Shown here piece by piece: positions 14,500-22,383 of a DNA stretch of 45,607 nt (the stretch's first letter is position 1; every line of letters begins with the position of its first letter). The position numbers and the translations under genes were made by a program. Under the pieces are notes generated by a model. That model was not told where the DNA came from. It did not search any database and worked only from the letters and a program-made list of their open reading frames with translations. The DNA is from a virus: positions 1 through 45,607 of the IMG/VR virus record IMGVR_UViG_3300018432_000009; one strand, given 5' to 3'.

Positions 14500-15455
14500 T
14501 GGCCAAGGTCATCAACATCCCCCGCCGCGCGCCGGCGGCCGCGCGCAAGGACGAGGGCGGCAACCGCTTCTACGAATGGACCGGCCGCGGTCCGACTGAG
14601 CAGTTCTACTCGGTCACCACCATGATCGGCATGGGCGTGCCGAAGTACGGCCTGCCGCCGTGGTACGCCCGGATGGCCGCCGAGCTGGCGTACGCCGACG
14701 TCGAGCAGCGCGGCAAGCGCGCCCTCAAGCACTGGGCCCGCCAGGGCGCTCTGTGGGTGAAGCAGCAGCGCGCCGACGGCGCCAAGCTGGCCCGCATCGA
14801 CGAGTCGCCGCAGGGCCTGGCGCTGCGCTGGCTCAAGGGCGCAGCCGAGCGGGCACGCGACGCCGCCGCCGACAAGGGCTCCGCCGTGCACGAGGCCAGC
14901 GAGGACCTCGTCAAGGAGCTCGCGCGCGAGGGAGCCCGGCTGTACATCGCCGGCGACCTGCCGGCCTTCGACGAGCGGATCGATCCGCACATGGCCAGCT
15001 TCATCCGCTGGGTCAACGATTTCCGGCCCCGCTTCCTGTCGGCCGAGGCGACGGTCTTCAACCGCACCGAGTCGTACGCCGGCACCTGCGACGCCTTCCT
15101 CGAGATCTGGTACCGCGGCCGCTGGATGCGGCTGGCGGTCGACTACAAGAGCGGCAACCGCATCTACGCCGAGGTTGCCATGCAGGTCATGGCCTATGCC
15201 CGCGGCGAGTTCGTGGGCGGTGCCGACGGTGTCACCGAGTTCCCGGTCCCGGAGGTCGAGGGCACCGCCGTGCTGCACCTGACCCCGAAGGGCTACGACT
15301 TCAAGTTCCTGCGCTTCGACGACGCCATCTGGCGCGCGTTCCTGATCGCGCGGGAGAACTTCCGCTGGGTGATCGAGACCTCGAAGACCGCGATCGGCGA
15401 GGCCATCCCCCAGGACCTGGAGGACGCGCTGGCCGCGTCCGTGGAGGCGATCTGA
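14499..15455 (+). CDS. PD-(D/E)XK nuclease, Cas4/RecB-like
   Basis: A 318-residue protein from ATG 14499 (TGATG overlap). The C-terminal half carries the nuclease signature: 'SYAGTCDAFLEI' (Asp ~198), 'RLAVDYKSGNRIY' (D-x-K, ~211-219) and then 'AMQVMAYARGE' (Q-x3-Y type motif IV). An upstream His-containing helix ('KGSAVHEASEDLV') is typical of the PDDEXK_1/Cas4-like group. No Cys cluster for an iron-sulphur site is obvious. Next to the directionality factor and SSB it probably processes DNA ends in recombination or replication. Confidence 0.8.
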   Translation: MAKVINIPRRAPAAARKDEGGNRFYEWTGRGPTEQFYSVTTMIGMGVPKYGLPPWYARMAAELAYADVEQRGKRALKHWARQGALWVKQQRADGAKLARIDESPQGLALRWLKGAAERARDAAADKGSAVHEASEDLVKELAREGARLYIAGDLPAFDERIDPHMASFIRWVNDFRPRFLSAEATVFNRTESYAGTCDAFLEIWYRGRWMRLAVDYKSGNRIYAEVAMQVMAYARGEFVGGADGVTEFPVPEVEGTAVLHLTPKGYDFKFLRFDDAIWRAFLIARENFRWVIETSKTAIGEAIPQDLEDALAASVEAI

Positions 15456-16936
15456 TGCCCATCCTCGATCTCCAGAAGCGCCTGCGCGAGCTCGGGCGCA
15501 TCCGCACCGGCGAGAAGGTCGCCGGATCCAACGGGCCTCGTCCGTCGAAACTCGATCGCTTCCGGCTGACCAGCGGCTCGCAAACCCTGATCGAAGCGGC
15601 TGCCGAGGCCTACGGCAGCGACAAGCGCGGCGTGCGGCCGTGGACCAACCCGTTCGACAACAGCCAGGAGTACGAGGTCGTCGTGGCGGCCGAGACGCTC
15701 CGCATCGTGGTGCCGCCTGGCCAGAGCCTGAGCCAGTGGTGGGAGATGTGGACCGGCGGCGGCTGCGCCCGGCGCTGCGACGGTGAGCGCGAGTCGATCA
15801 CCGACAAGCCGTGCCTGTGCCCGCCGGTCGGCAAGGAGCGCGCCGAGGCGGCCGCCAAGGGCCGTGCCTGCAAGCCGACCACGCGCGTGTCGGTGATCCT
15901 GCCCGACCTGCCCGACATCGGCACCTGGCGCCTCGAGTCGCACGGCTTCAACGCCGCGGTCGAGCTGGCCGGCATGGCCGACATCCTCGAGGGGGCGACG
16001 CGCCAGGGCCGAATGATCCCGGCCAAGATGCGTCTCGACCAGCGCACCGTGAAGCGCCAGGGCGAGGCGACCCGCAACTTCGCGGTGCCGGTGATCGAGG
16101 TCGACCACGCTGCTGCGCGCATGCTGCTGGCCGCCGCCGAGGACGGTGAGGCTCTGGCTCTGCCTGGTGGACTCATCCCCCCGCAGCTGGGCACCAGCGC
16201 GCCGATGCCGGTCGATACGGCCATCAAGCCCGCTACGGCGGTGGAGGATCCGCCGGCCGGGGCCGAGGCTACTAAGCCGCGCGGGGCGCGGACACGGAGC
16301 TCGCGGGCGGCGCCGGCCGCTGACAGCGCAAACGGGCAGGGCAACGCACCTGCGCCGGCGCCGGCCTGCGGGCACCCGCCCGCGAAGCACGAGGTCCGCG
16401 ACAGCGGTGTGTGGTGCACCGACTGCGGCGAGCAGATCGCCGAGCGGGCGGCCGCGCCAGCGCGCAGCCGGGCCCGCAAGAAGCAGGGCGACCCCGGCTA
16501 CTGGTCTGATCGCGTCCACGCCGTATCCGGCGAACGGGGCATCGACTCCGACGCCGAACTGCGACTGGTGGCCGCCGCGATGCTCGGCGCGGATCCGGCG
16601 ACGCTGGCGTTGCCAGACGACGATCCGGCGCGCTTCAGCAAGAAGAACCTGGTCGATGGCCAGTGGGAGCTGGTCGACGGGCTCCTGCGCGCGCTGCCTA
16701 CTCGTGGCAAGGACCTCGACGCCGACCTCGACGCCATCGGCCGCTGGGTCTACCCGCAGGCCACCGCCAAGGGCATCACCGACTGGGGCGACATCAACGT
16801 CCTGGCCGGCGCCGCCACCGGCCACGCCGATGCCGATGACCTCTCGGTCGCCGAGTGGGTCGCCTTCTCCATCCGTCTCAGCGCCGGCGAGTACGACGCC
16901 GCGCCCCAACTCGCCACTGCAGGAGCCGCCTCATGA
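15455..16936 (+). CDS. Recombination directionality factor (phiC31 gp3-like) with C-terminal extension
   Basis: A 493-residue protein, ATG overlapping the nuclease TGA. Residues 1 to ~235 follow the phiC31 gp3-like family closely: 'MPILDLQKRLRELGRIRTGE', 'SKLDRFRLTSGSQTLIEAAA', 'SQWWEMWTGGGCARRCDG', 'CKPTTRVSVILPDLPDIGTW' and a final 'RNFAVPVIEV'. In phiC31 gp3 switches the serine integrase from integration to excision. Its partner here is the serine integrase at 31672, 16 kb away. Beyond the family's usual ~245 residues come a Pro/Ala linker, a zinc ribbon (CGHPPAKHEV ... WCTDCG, ~304-330) and a helical domain to the end. Confidence 0.8.
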   Translation: MPILDLQKRLRELGRIRTGEKVAGSNGPRPSKLDRFRLTSGSQTLIEAAAEAYGSDKRGVRPWTNPFDNSQEYEVVVAAETLRIVVPPGQSLSQWWEMWTGGGCARRCDGERESITDKPCLCPPVGKERAEAAAKGRACKPTTRVSVILPDLPDIGTWRLESHGFNAAVELAGMADILEGATRQGRMIPAKMRLDQRTVKRQGEATRNFAVPVIEVDHAAARMLLAAAEDGEALALPGGLIPPQLGTSAPMPVDTAIKPATAVEDPPAGAEATKPRGARTRSSRAAPAADSANGQGNAPAPAPACGHPPAKHEVRDSGVWCTDCGEQIAERAAAPARSRARKKQGDPGYWSDRVHAVSGERGIDSDAELRLVAAAMLGADPATLALPDDDPARFSKKNLVDGQWELVDGLLRALPTRGKDLDADLDAIGRWVYPQATAKGITDWGDINVLAGAATGHADADDLSVAEWVAFSIRLSAGEYDAAPQLATAGAAS

Positions 16937-17424
16937 CCCTCAACCGACTGTCCGTGATCGGGAACCTGGGCGCCGATCCCGAGCTTCGCTACACGCCCAG
17001 CGGCAAGGCCGTCGCAGACCTCCGCATCGCCGTCAACAACGGCGTCAAGCAGCCCGACGGCTCCTGGAGCGACGACACGCTGTGGATCAACGCCGCGGTG
17101 TGGGAGCAGGCCGCCGAGCGCCTCGCCGAGCAGCTGCGCAAGGGCAACAAGGTGTACGCCGAGGGCCAGCTCATGCGGCGCGACTACACCACCAACGACG
17201 GCCGAGCAGGGACCTCGCTGGAGCTCCGCTTCGCCCGGGTGTTCAGCCTCGAGCGCCGGGCGCGTGACGACGAGGTCGCCGACGATCCGGACATGGACGT
17301 CGGGGCGCCCGGCGCTGCAGCTGCGCCGGTCCGGCCTCGCGGTGCGCCTGCCCGACCCCGTGGCGGCGCCGCCACTGCCACCGCGGTCAAGGAGGACGTC
17401 GATGTCGACGACATCCCCTTCTAA
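16933..17424 (+). CDS. ssb: Single-stranded DNA-binding protein
   Basis: A 163-residue protein with a complete SSB OB fold in residues 1-110 ('LNRLSVIGNLGADPELRYTP', 'VNNGVKQPDGSWSDDTLWIN', 'KGNKVYAEGQLMRRDYTTND'). A Pro/Ala/Arg-rich linker then leads to an acidic tip ending DVDDIPF, the canonical SSB tail that recruits partner proteins. It would coat single strands in phage replication and recombination. Confidence 0.95.
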   Translation: MTLNRLSVIGNLGADPELRYTPSGKAVADLRIAVNNGVKQPDGSWSDDTLWINAAVWEQAAERLAEQLRKGNKVYAEGQLMRRDYTTNDGRAGTSLELRFARVFSLERRARDDEVADDPDMDVGAPGAAAAPVRPRGAPARPRGGAATATAVKEDVDVDDIPF

Positions 17425-17439
17425 GCCGCCATTCGATTC

Positions 17440-17473
17440 GGCCGACCCGGGGCCCTCCGTCTCCGGGTCGGCC
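17440..17473 (+). other. Strong stem-loop after ssb
   Basis: GGCCGACCCGG (17440-17450) and CCGGGTCGGCC (17463-17473) form a perfect 11-bp stem with a 12-base loop in the 63-bp gap between ssb and the next gene. No T-run follows, so it is either a factor-dependent or partial terminator, or an mRNA processing or stability element. Confidence 0.6.
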
Positions 17474-17487
17474 GTGGAGCTCGCGCG

Positions 17488-18006
17488 ATGACCAACGCCG
17501 CCGAGACGTTCGCCGAGCTCGACGCGCAGTACGTGCCGAGCCAGGCGATCGAGAAGGTCGCACGTGCCCTCATCAACCGCCACGACCGCTTCCGGCCGCT
17601 CGACGAGCTGCGCATCGTCTACCTCGAGCGGCTCGGCGAGCCGGCCGGGGAGGGCGAGGGGATGCTCGCCAAGTGCATGAAGGCCACCGGCCCATGGCCT
17701 GACGTCGCCCACGTCGACCTGGTCATCTGGATCTGGAGTGACGTCTGGAAGCGACTGAGCCCGACGCAGCGCGAGGCGCTCACCGCCCACGAGCTGTGCC
17801 ACCCGTTCATCACCGAGAAGGGCACGCTGAAGCTGCTCAAGCACGACCTCGAGGAGTTCAGCTGGGTCGCCCGCCACTACGGCCCGTGGCTGGCCGACGT
17901 CGCGATCTTCGAGCGTCAGCTGCGCGAGTTCCAGGACGAGCACGCCGGCAGCAACGTCGTCGACATGAAGCGGCCGCGCCACAAGGCGCCGCGGGTGGAG
18001 ATGTGA
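17488..18006 (+). CDS. Putative phage metallopeptidase (HExxH)
   Basis: A 172-residue protein with 'LTAHELCHPFI' near residues 97-107: the H-E-x-x-H zinc-metallopeptidase motif. The preceding 'HVDLVIWIWSDVWKRLSPTQ' and following 'WVARHYGPWL' match the layout of the putative phage metallopeptidase family often found near SSB or recombination genes. No signal peptide, so it acts in the cytoplasm. The real substrate is unknown. Confidence 0.75.
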   Translation: MTNAAETFAELDAQYVPSQAIEKVARALINRHDRFRPLDELRIVYLERLGEPAGEGEGMLAKCMKATGPWPDVAHVDLVIWIWSDVWKRLSPTQREALTAHELCHPFITEKGTLKLLKHDLEEFSWVARHYGPWLADVAIFERQLREFQDEHAGSNVVDMKRPRHKAPRVEM

Positions 18007-18122
18007 AGGTCCCGGCGCCGTGGCTGCATCGCGTCTGGTTGCTGGTCGTCGGCTGCGGCGTCTGCAGGGGCCGGCGCTGGGTACACCTGAGCTTCTGCCA
18101 GCACGGATGGCGGACAGCATGA
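18003..18122 (+). CDS. Small Cys-rich protein
   Basis: A 39-residue product from GTG 18003, with a GTGA overlap at the start and an ATGA overlap at the end. It has a short hydrophobic segment and three Cys plus His residues ('VGCGVCRGRRW', 'FCQHGW'). Support is mainly the phased overlaps. Function unknown. Confidence 0.45.
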   Translation: MKVPAPWLHRVWLLVVGCGVCRGRRWVHLSFCQHGWRTA

Positions 18123-18388
18123 CCATCGACGGCATCGCCGCCGGCGTCGCGACCCGGGCCCGAGCCCGCGGGGCGCGCCGGCCAGTGGGCTACCAGGTCG
18201 CGATCGACAACGGCTGGTACTGGGCCGCCCGCAGCGGCACGGTCCCCCACCTGGTGCCGCCCAACGGCGATCGCGCCATGTGCGGCGCCGAGCTGCCGCG
18301 CGACGACCGCCAGCGGGTGACGACCGGCATCGCCGAGCGCGGCTGCCGGCGCTGTTTCAGCCACGCCGGGATCGAGACGAGTCAATGA
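18119..18388 (+). CDS. Small protein with zinc-finger-like C-terminus
   Basis: An 89-residue protein, ATGA overlaps at both ends. 'MCGAEL' is followed ~27 residues later by 'RGCRRCFSHAG', giving C ... C-x2-C-x2-H. This arrangement is common in small actinophage proteins ('HLVPPNG ... ALCGAEL'). Function unknown. Confidence 0.6.
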   Translation: MTIDGIAAGVATRARARGARRPVGYQVAIDNGWYWAARSGTVPHLVPPNGDRAMCGAELPRDDRQRVTTGIAERGCRRCFSHAGIETSQ

Positions 18389-18792
18389 CGACACCCGCCG
18401 GACCCCCCCCTGCGGCATGGGTCTGCTCGCGATGCGGAGCGACCGCCGGCGTCGAGGTCGACGAGAGCTTCGCGCAGATCGACGAGCGCTATGCGACCGG
18501 CCACTGCGTGGTGTGCACGCCATGGCCACGGCCGAAGAAGCTCGAGGTCGCGCGCCGGGTCGACGGGCAGTCGGTCACGACGATCCAGCCGCCACGCAAG
18601 ACGGTGCAGCTGGTCCGACGCGACGTCTGGAAGCCAGCGATCGTCAAGGAGCGCAACGCCCGGCAGCGCCGCTCGAAGCTGGCGCGCGAGCTCGGCGACG
18701 GCAAGGTCAAGCCGCCCAACCTGGACGAGGCCCGCGCAGCCCGCGATCACAACCTCGACGGCTTCCTGCGGGTCGGGGACGGCGAGCGATGA
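18385..18792 (+). CDS. Zinc-ribbon protein with basic C-terminal half
   Basis: A 135-residue protein, ATGA overlaps at both ends. 'WVCSRCG' and 'HCVVCTPW' ~24 residues apart form a C-x2-C pair and a C-x2-C pair (four-Cys ribbon, residues ~12-46). A long Lys/Arg-rich part follows ('KPAIVKERNARQRRSKLARE'), suggesting nucleic-acid binding. Function unknown. Confidence 0.6.
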   Translation: MTTPAGPPPAAWVCSRCGATAGVEVDESFAQIDERYATGHCVVCTPWPRPKKLEVARRVDGQSVTTIQPPRKTVQLVRRDVWKPAIVKERNARQRRSKLARELGDGKVKPPNLDEARAARDHNLDGFLRVGDGER

Positions 18793-19109
18793 TCGCACCG
18801 GCCTTCCTGCCGCTGACCTGCGACCGCTGCAAGCGGTTCATCGCGCCCGGCGAGTCGTACATCGTCACGCCCGACGTCGCCGGCGTCGGCGCCGACGTCG
18901 TCAGCTGCCGGAACTGCGACCCCGACTTCGAGGGCGCGCGAGCTGGCTGCGCGACCTGCGGCGAGGATCTCGACAACGGCGGGAGCGTCTACCACTCGAG
19001 CTGCATGCCCGACCATGTCGACTGCTCGAAGTGCTTTGAGCCCGTCGAGGCCGACAGGCTCAAGGACCTGCTCTGTGCCAAGTGCACGCCGGCGAAGGCC
19101 GCCGAATGA
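18789..19109 (+). CDS. Multi-zinc-ribbon (LIM-like) protein
   Basis: A 106-residue protein with six C-x2-C-type pairs or partners: 'CDRCKRF', 'CRNCD', 'CATCGEDL', 'SSCMPDHVDCSKCFEP' and 'LLCAKCTP'. The order and the C-x2-C ... H-x2-C ... C-x2-C ... C-x2-C spacing of the second half is like a LIM domain. LIM-like folds are usually protein-binding, not enzymatic. ATGA overlaps on both sides. Confidence 0.6.
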   Translation: MIAPAFLPLTCDRCKRFIAPGESYIVTPDVAGVGADVVSCRNCDPDFEGARAGCATCGEDLDNGGSVYHSSCMPDHVDCSKCFEPVEADRLKDLLCAKCTPAKAAE

Positions 19110-19588
19110 CCACCGAGCTGCGCCAGCTGTACGTCGAGGCGCTGATCGCCAGCGTCTCCGTCAGTCCGTCGATCGAGCTGTTCGACCGGATCGAGCGGCT
19201 GCCAGCGGCACGGCCGCCGGCGGATCGATCGATGGCGGGGCAGAGTGGAGCGCGAGCTCCTGTATCCGGTCCCGTTGATCCGTCGGCGGCTGCGTTCCCC
19301 CGCTGTCGCTACTGTCAGCGCGCTTTCAAGCGCATCCCGACGGTGCACGAGCGCTGGTGCCTCCAGAACCCCGATCGCGAGCGCTGGGATCCCCAGCCGG
19401 TCAACCTCGGCGGAGGCGCGCCGCCCGACCACGTCGACTCGTACCTGTGCGAGCGCTGCCAGGAGCCGTTCCCGACGCGCCAGGCGCTGGCCGAGCATCG
19501 CCGCAGCCATCCCCCGATCCCGGTGGTGCCGGAACCGATGCCGCGCGCGTCGCAGACGCTGCCAACCGCCGTCTCGAGGCTCGGCTGA
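19106..19588 (+). CDS. C2H2 zinc-finger protein
   Basis: A 160-residue protein from ATG 19106. A first finger-like unit 'CRYCQRAFKRIPTVHERWC' (C-x2-C-x11-H-x3-C) is followed by a classical C2H2 finger 'CERCQEPFPTRQALAEHRRS' ending in H (C-x2-C-x12-H-x4-H, residues ~115-136). Well-formed C2H2 fingers are uncommon in phages and suggest DNA or RNA binding. Overlaps both neighbours. Confidence 0.65.
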   Translation: MTTELRQLYVEALIASVSVSPSIELFDRIERLPAARPPADRSMAGQSGARAPVSGPVDPSAAAFPRCRYCQRAFKRIPTVHERWCLQNPDRERWDPQPVNLGGGAPPDHVDSYLCERCQEPFPTRQALAEHRRSHPPIPVVPEPMPRASQTLPTAVSRLG

Positions 19589-20292
19589 TGCCGCCCACCG
19601 CGCACAGCCTCGGTCACTGCACCTGCCGCAGCCACGTCGATCGACCGTGGAACCGGCCCGAGCACTGGACGTCGGCCGAGGTCGAGTACCTGTGCACCTG
19701 GTTCGGGCTGCGGTCCGATGCCACCATCGCCAGGCGGCTCGGTCGCAGCGTGGTCGGCATCCGGCTCAAGGCCAAGCGGCTGCGACTGAAGAAGAAGGAC
19801 GCCGGCTACACCGCCCGCGAGCTCGGCCGTCAGCTGGGCGTCGACGCAACCACCATCGTCGATCGCTGGATCCGCCGCGGCCTGCTGAGATCGACGCGGT
19901 CGTACCCGGTCGGGCTCAACCGCGTGCAGCTCGTCCAGCACTCCGAGGTCGAGCGCTTCATCGCCGAGCACGGTGAGCAGATCGACCACACCAAGGTGCC
20001 GGCCGACTCCGTCTTCGCTGCCCAGGTGGCCGCCAACCGCTGGTACAGCCTGCCGCAGCTTCACCGCCTGACCGGGCGCATGAACCTCGGCACCGAGCTG
20101 CTGGCCGGCCGCCTGGTCGGCCGCAAGAAGAGCGACGACCCCGGCTCGCACTGGATGGTGCCCGACTCGGAGATCCCGAAGATCCGGCGACTGCCGCCGG
20201 CCCATGCCGCCGAAAGCCTGTTCCGGCGCGAGCAGGTACTCCGAGTCCGGCGCGAACGTCGCCGGCGCCAAGCCGAGGCCGTGGCCTCGTAA
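19588..20292 (+). CDS. HTH DNA-binding protein (SANT/MerR-like)
   Basis: A 234-residue protein, ATG overlapping the previous TGA. The first part contains a SANT/Myb-like helical unit ('HWTSAEVEYLCTWFGL', 'DATIARRLGRSVVGIRLKAK') and then a MerR/excise-like HTH ('YTARELGRQLGVDATTIVDR' then 'WIRRGLLRSTRS'). A further HTH-like unit may lie at 'YSLPQLHRLTGRMNLGTELL'. The C-terminus is very basic. Likely a phage transcriptional or replication regulator. Confidence 0.65.
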   Translation: MPPTAHSLGHCTCRSHVDRPWNRPEHWTSAEVEYLCTWFGLRSDATIARRLGRSVVGIRLKAKRLRLKKKDAGYTARELGRQLGVDATTIVDRWIRRGLLRSTRSYPVGLNRVQLVQHSEVERFIAEHGEQIDHTKVPADSVFAAQVAANRWYSLPQLHRLTGRMNLGTELLAGRLVGRKKSDDPGSHWMVPDSEIPKIRRLPPAHAAESLFRREQVLRVRRERRRRQAEAVAS

Positions 20293-20324
20293 ACCAACCG
20301 CCCCACAGATAGGAGACCGCCCCA

Positions 20325-20501
20325 ATGAACGCCACCACGACCCCGACCGACGAGAAGGCGACCCAGCGCGTCGAGCGCAACCGCCGGATCGTGGCCCTCC
20401 ATGCCGAGGGCAAGAGCGAGCGGGAGATCGCCCGCGAGCTGGGCTGCTCGCGCACCACCGTCTGGACCGTGCTCCAGGTGGCGAAGGGCCTCGAGGCATG
20501 A
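20325..20501 (+). CDS. Small HTH protein (resolvase-type)
   Basis: A 58-residue protein with an AGGAG ribosome-binding site (20311-20315) 9 bases before ATG 20325. Its core 'NRRIVALHAEGKSEREIARE' continuing 'LGCSRTTVWTVL' is the C-terminal HTH of the resolvase/homeodomain type. It overlaps the next ATG by 4 bp. Probably a regulator or DNA-binding accessory factor. Confidence 0.65.
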   Translation: MNATTTPTDEKATQRVERNRRIVALHAEGKSEREIARELGCSRTTVWTVLQVAKGLEA

Positions 20502-20890
20502 ACACCTTCACCGAGGTCGCTTACTACGACGCTCGAGACCGCGAGATCCGGGAGCTTTCGCTCCCCATCAACCGCTTCGAGGTCGAGATCCTCATCTCGC
20601 CGCTTCGCCACCTCATCGAGGAGTCGGCCGAGGCGATCGACAAACTGCCTCAGTTCGTGGTCGAGCAGACGCTGCGTCCGATCCGTGACCTGTACGACCG
20701 TCTCGAGGCGTGTCGCGAGCAGTTCATCGCGGACGAGACGGTGAAGGCCGAGCGCGAGTCGGAGATCCGCGCCGAGCGCGAGTCGGAGATCCGCGCCGAG
20801 GTCGACCGTGACGACGCGACGCCAGCCGACGGCACACCCGGTGCAGTCGCCGCGGCGGTCAATGCCGACGGCGACGAGATCCCGTTCTGA
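20498..20890 (+). CDS. Coiled-coil protein with SSB-like C-terminal tip
   Basis: A 130-residue protein. The middle is helical with a duplicated 8-residue unit (AERESEIR twice, ~residues 86-101). A flexible Ala/Asp-rich linker follows, and the last residues are DGDEIPF, very like the SSB tail DVDDIPF encoded at 17424. It may bind proteins that normally recognise the SSB tip. It overlaps parB by 1 bp. Function otherwise unknown. Confidence 0.6.
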   Translation: MNTFTEVAYYDARDREIRELSLPINRFEVEILISPLRHLIEESAEAIDKLPQFVVEQTLRPIRDLYDRLEACREQFIADETVKAERESEIRAERESEIRAEVDRDDATPADGTPGAVAAAVNADGDEIPF

Positions 20891-22383
20891 TGGGCGCCAC
20901 CGCCACCATTCCCCGCGAAAAGTCGGCCGAAACCAACGGCGCGGCGCCGACCTGGAAGCCGGAGCTGCATGACGTGCCGCTCGACGCGATCGACGTCGGC
21001 TCCAATGTGCGCACCGACGTCGCCGGCCTCGACGAGCTGGCCGAGTCGATCCGCAGCGTCGGGATCCTGCAGCCCATCCGCGTCGAGGAGAGCGGCGCCG
21101 GTCGCTACGCGCTGGTGTACGGCCAGCGGCGCCTGGCCGCGGCACGCGAGGCCGGATTGCAGACGATCCCCGCCCTCGTTGACGGGAAGAACCGGACCGG
21201 CACCGTGCTGGTCACCACGCAGCTGGTCGAGAATCTCCAGCGCCACGACCTCAACCCCCTCGAGGAGGCGGCCGGCCTGCGGCTGCTGCTCGACACTGAG
21301 CCGAAGCTCAACCAGGCGGCGCTGGCCAAGCGCATCGGACGCTCGGCGCCGTACGTGTCGAACTCGCTGCGATTGCTCAAGGTGCCGGAGTCGATCAAGG
21401 AGGCCCTGCGCGACGGCCGTCTGAGCGGCACCCACGCCCGAGCGATCGCGTCCCTGCCGCCTGACGAGGCGACGGAGCTCGGCCGGCGCGCGCAGCAGGA
21501 GAAGCTCAGCACCCACGCACTCGAGGCCGAGGTCAGCCGGGCCCAGCAGCGGGCTATGGACGAGGACCGCCGGCGTGACACAGCGGCCAACCGCGACAAG
21601 GAGCTCGTTGCCGGCTGGCTCGCTCAGCTGCTCAAGAAGAAGGCCGACCCCACGACCACCACCCTGGTCGGCTGGGCCGGGACTCCGAGCGATGGCCTCG
21701 AGGCACTGGCCAAGCTGGGGTGGAAGAAGACGAAGTCGGCTTCCCGCGGCCGCGACACGACCTGGACCGATCGCGCCGCCGGCATCTGTGACTGCAACGC
21801 CTACGAGCTGAGCTACAGCCTCACCTACATGAGCGGCCACGAGACGTACAAGCCAAACCTCAAGCCGGCCTGCATCTCCAAGAAGCACCAGGAGGCGGCT
21901 CGGAAGGTCGAGCGTGAGGCCGTCGAGAAGCAGCAGCGTGAGGCGCGTGAGGCGCGGGACGCTGCGTTCGCCGAGCGACAGGCGATCATCGGTCCGCTGG
22001 CCGCAGCCATGACCCCGGCCCTGCCACCAGAGAAGGCAAAGCTCGTGCTGTACACGCTGCTCGCCGGCGACCGTTACGGCAACGGCTTCCACGAGGCGAG
22101 AAGCTGGGCCGAGGACCAGACCGGTGTCGGTCTCGGGTACGGCAACTGGCGGGACGCCGCCTGGAAGCTGATCGACAACCTGGAGCACGGCTCGGCGCTC
22201 GTGAAGATCGGCGAGATCATCGCATCGCGCATCGTGGAGCGGGCCGACGCCGGGGACGGTGGTCTCGCTCGAGCGGCGATCGACGCGTTGGCCGCAGCCG
22301 CTCAACCGACCGCTGACCCGCAGGCCGACGGATCGCTCGAGCCGGCGAAGAGGCCGGCCGCCAAGAAGGCGGCGACGTCGTGA
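20890..22383 (+). CDS. parB: ParB-like DNA-binding protein
   Basis: A 497-residue protein, ATG overlapping the upstream TGA. The N-terminal ParB/Srx domain contains 'NVRTDVAGLDELAESIRSVG', 'ILQPIRVEE' and the CTP-binding-type motif 'YGQRRLAAAREAG' (~residues 77-89). 'TTQLVENLQRHDLNPLEEA' and the HTH 'QAALAKRIGRSAPYVSNSLR' (~142-161) follow, so both nucleotide-sensing and DNA-recognition parts are present. The C-terminal ~250 residues are a lineage-specific Lys/Glu-rich extension. No ParA partner is visible. One of seven parS-like 14-mers lies in codons 7-11 of this gene. Confidence 0.85.
   Translation: MGATATIPREKSAETNGAAPTWKPELHDVPLDAIDVGSNVRTDVAGLDELAESIRSVGILQPIRVEESGAGRYALVYGQRRLAAAREAGLQTIPALVDGKNRTGTVLVTTQLVENLQRHDLNPLEEAAGLRLLLDTEPKLNQAALAKRIGRSAPYVSNSLRLLKVPESIKEALRDGRLSGTHARAIASLPPDEATELGRRAQQEKLSTHALEAEVSRAQQRAMDEDRRRDTAANRDKELVAGWLAQLLKKKADPTTTTLVGWAGTPSDGLEALAKLGWKKTKSASRGRDTTWTDRAAGICDCNAYELSYSLTYMSGHETYKPNLKPACISKKHQEAARKVEREAVEKQQREAREARDAAFAERQAIIGPLAAAMTPALPPEKAKLVLYTLLAGDRYGNGFHEARSWAEDQTGVGLGYGNWRDAAWKLIDNLEHGSALVKIGEIIASRIVERADAGDGGLARAAIDALAAAAQPTADPQADGSLEPAKRPAAKKAATS
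20908..20921. repeat. parS-like site 4, inside parB
   Basis: ATTCCCCGCGAAAA, in codons 7-11 of the ParB-like gene. Chromosomal parS sites are often in or near parB. Confidence 0.55.
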
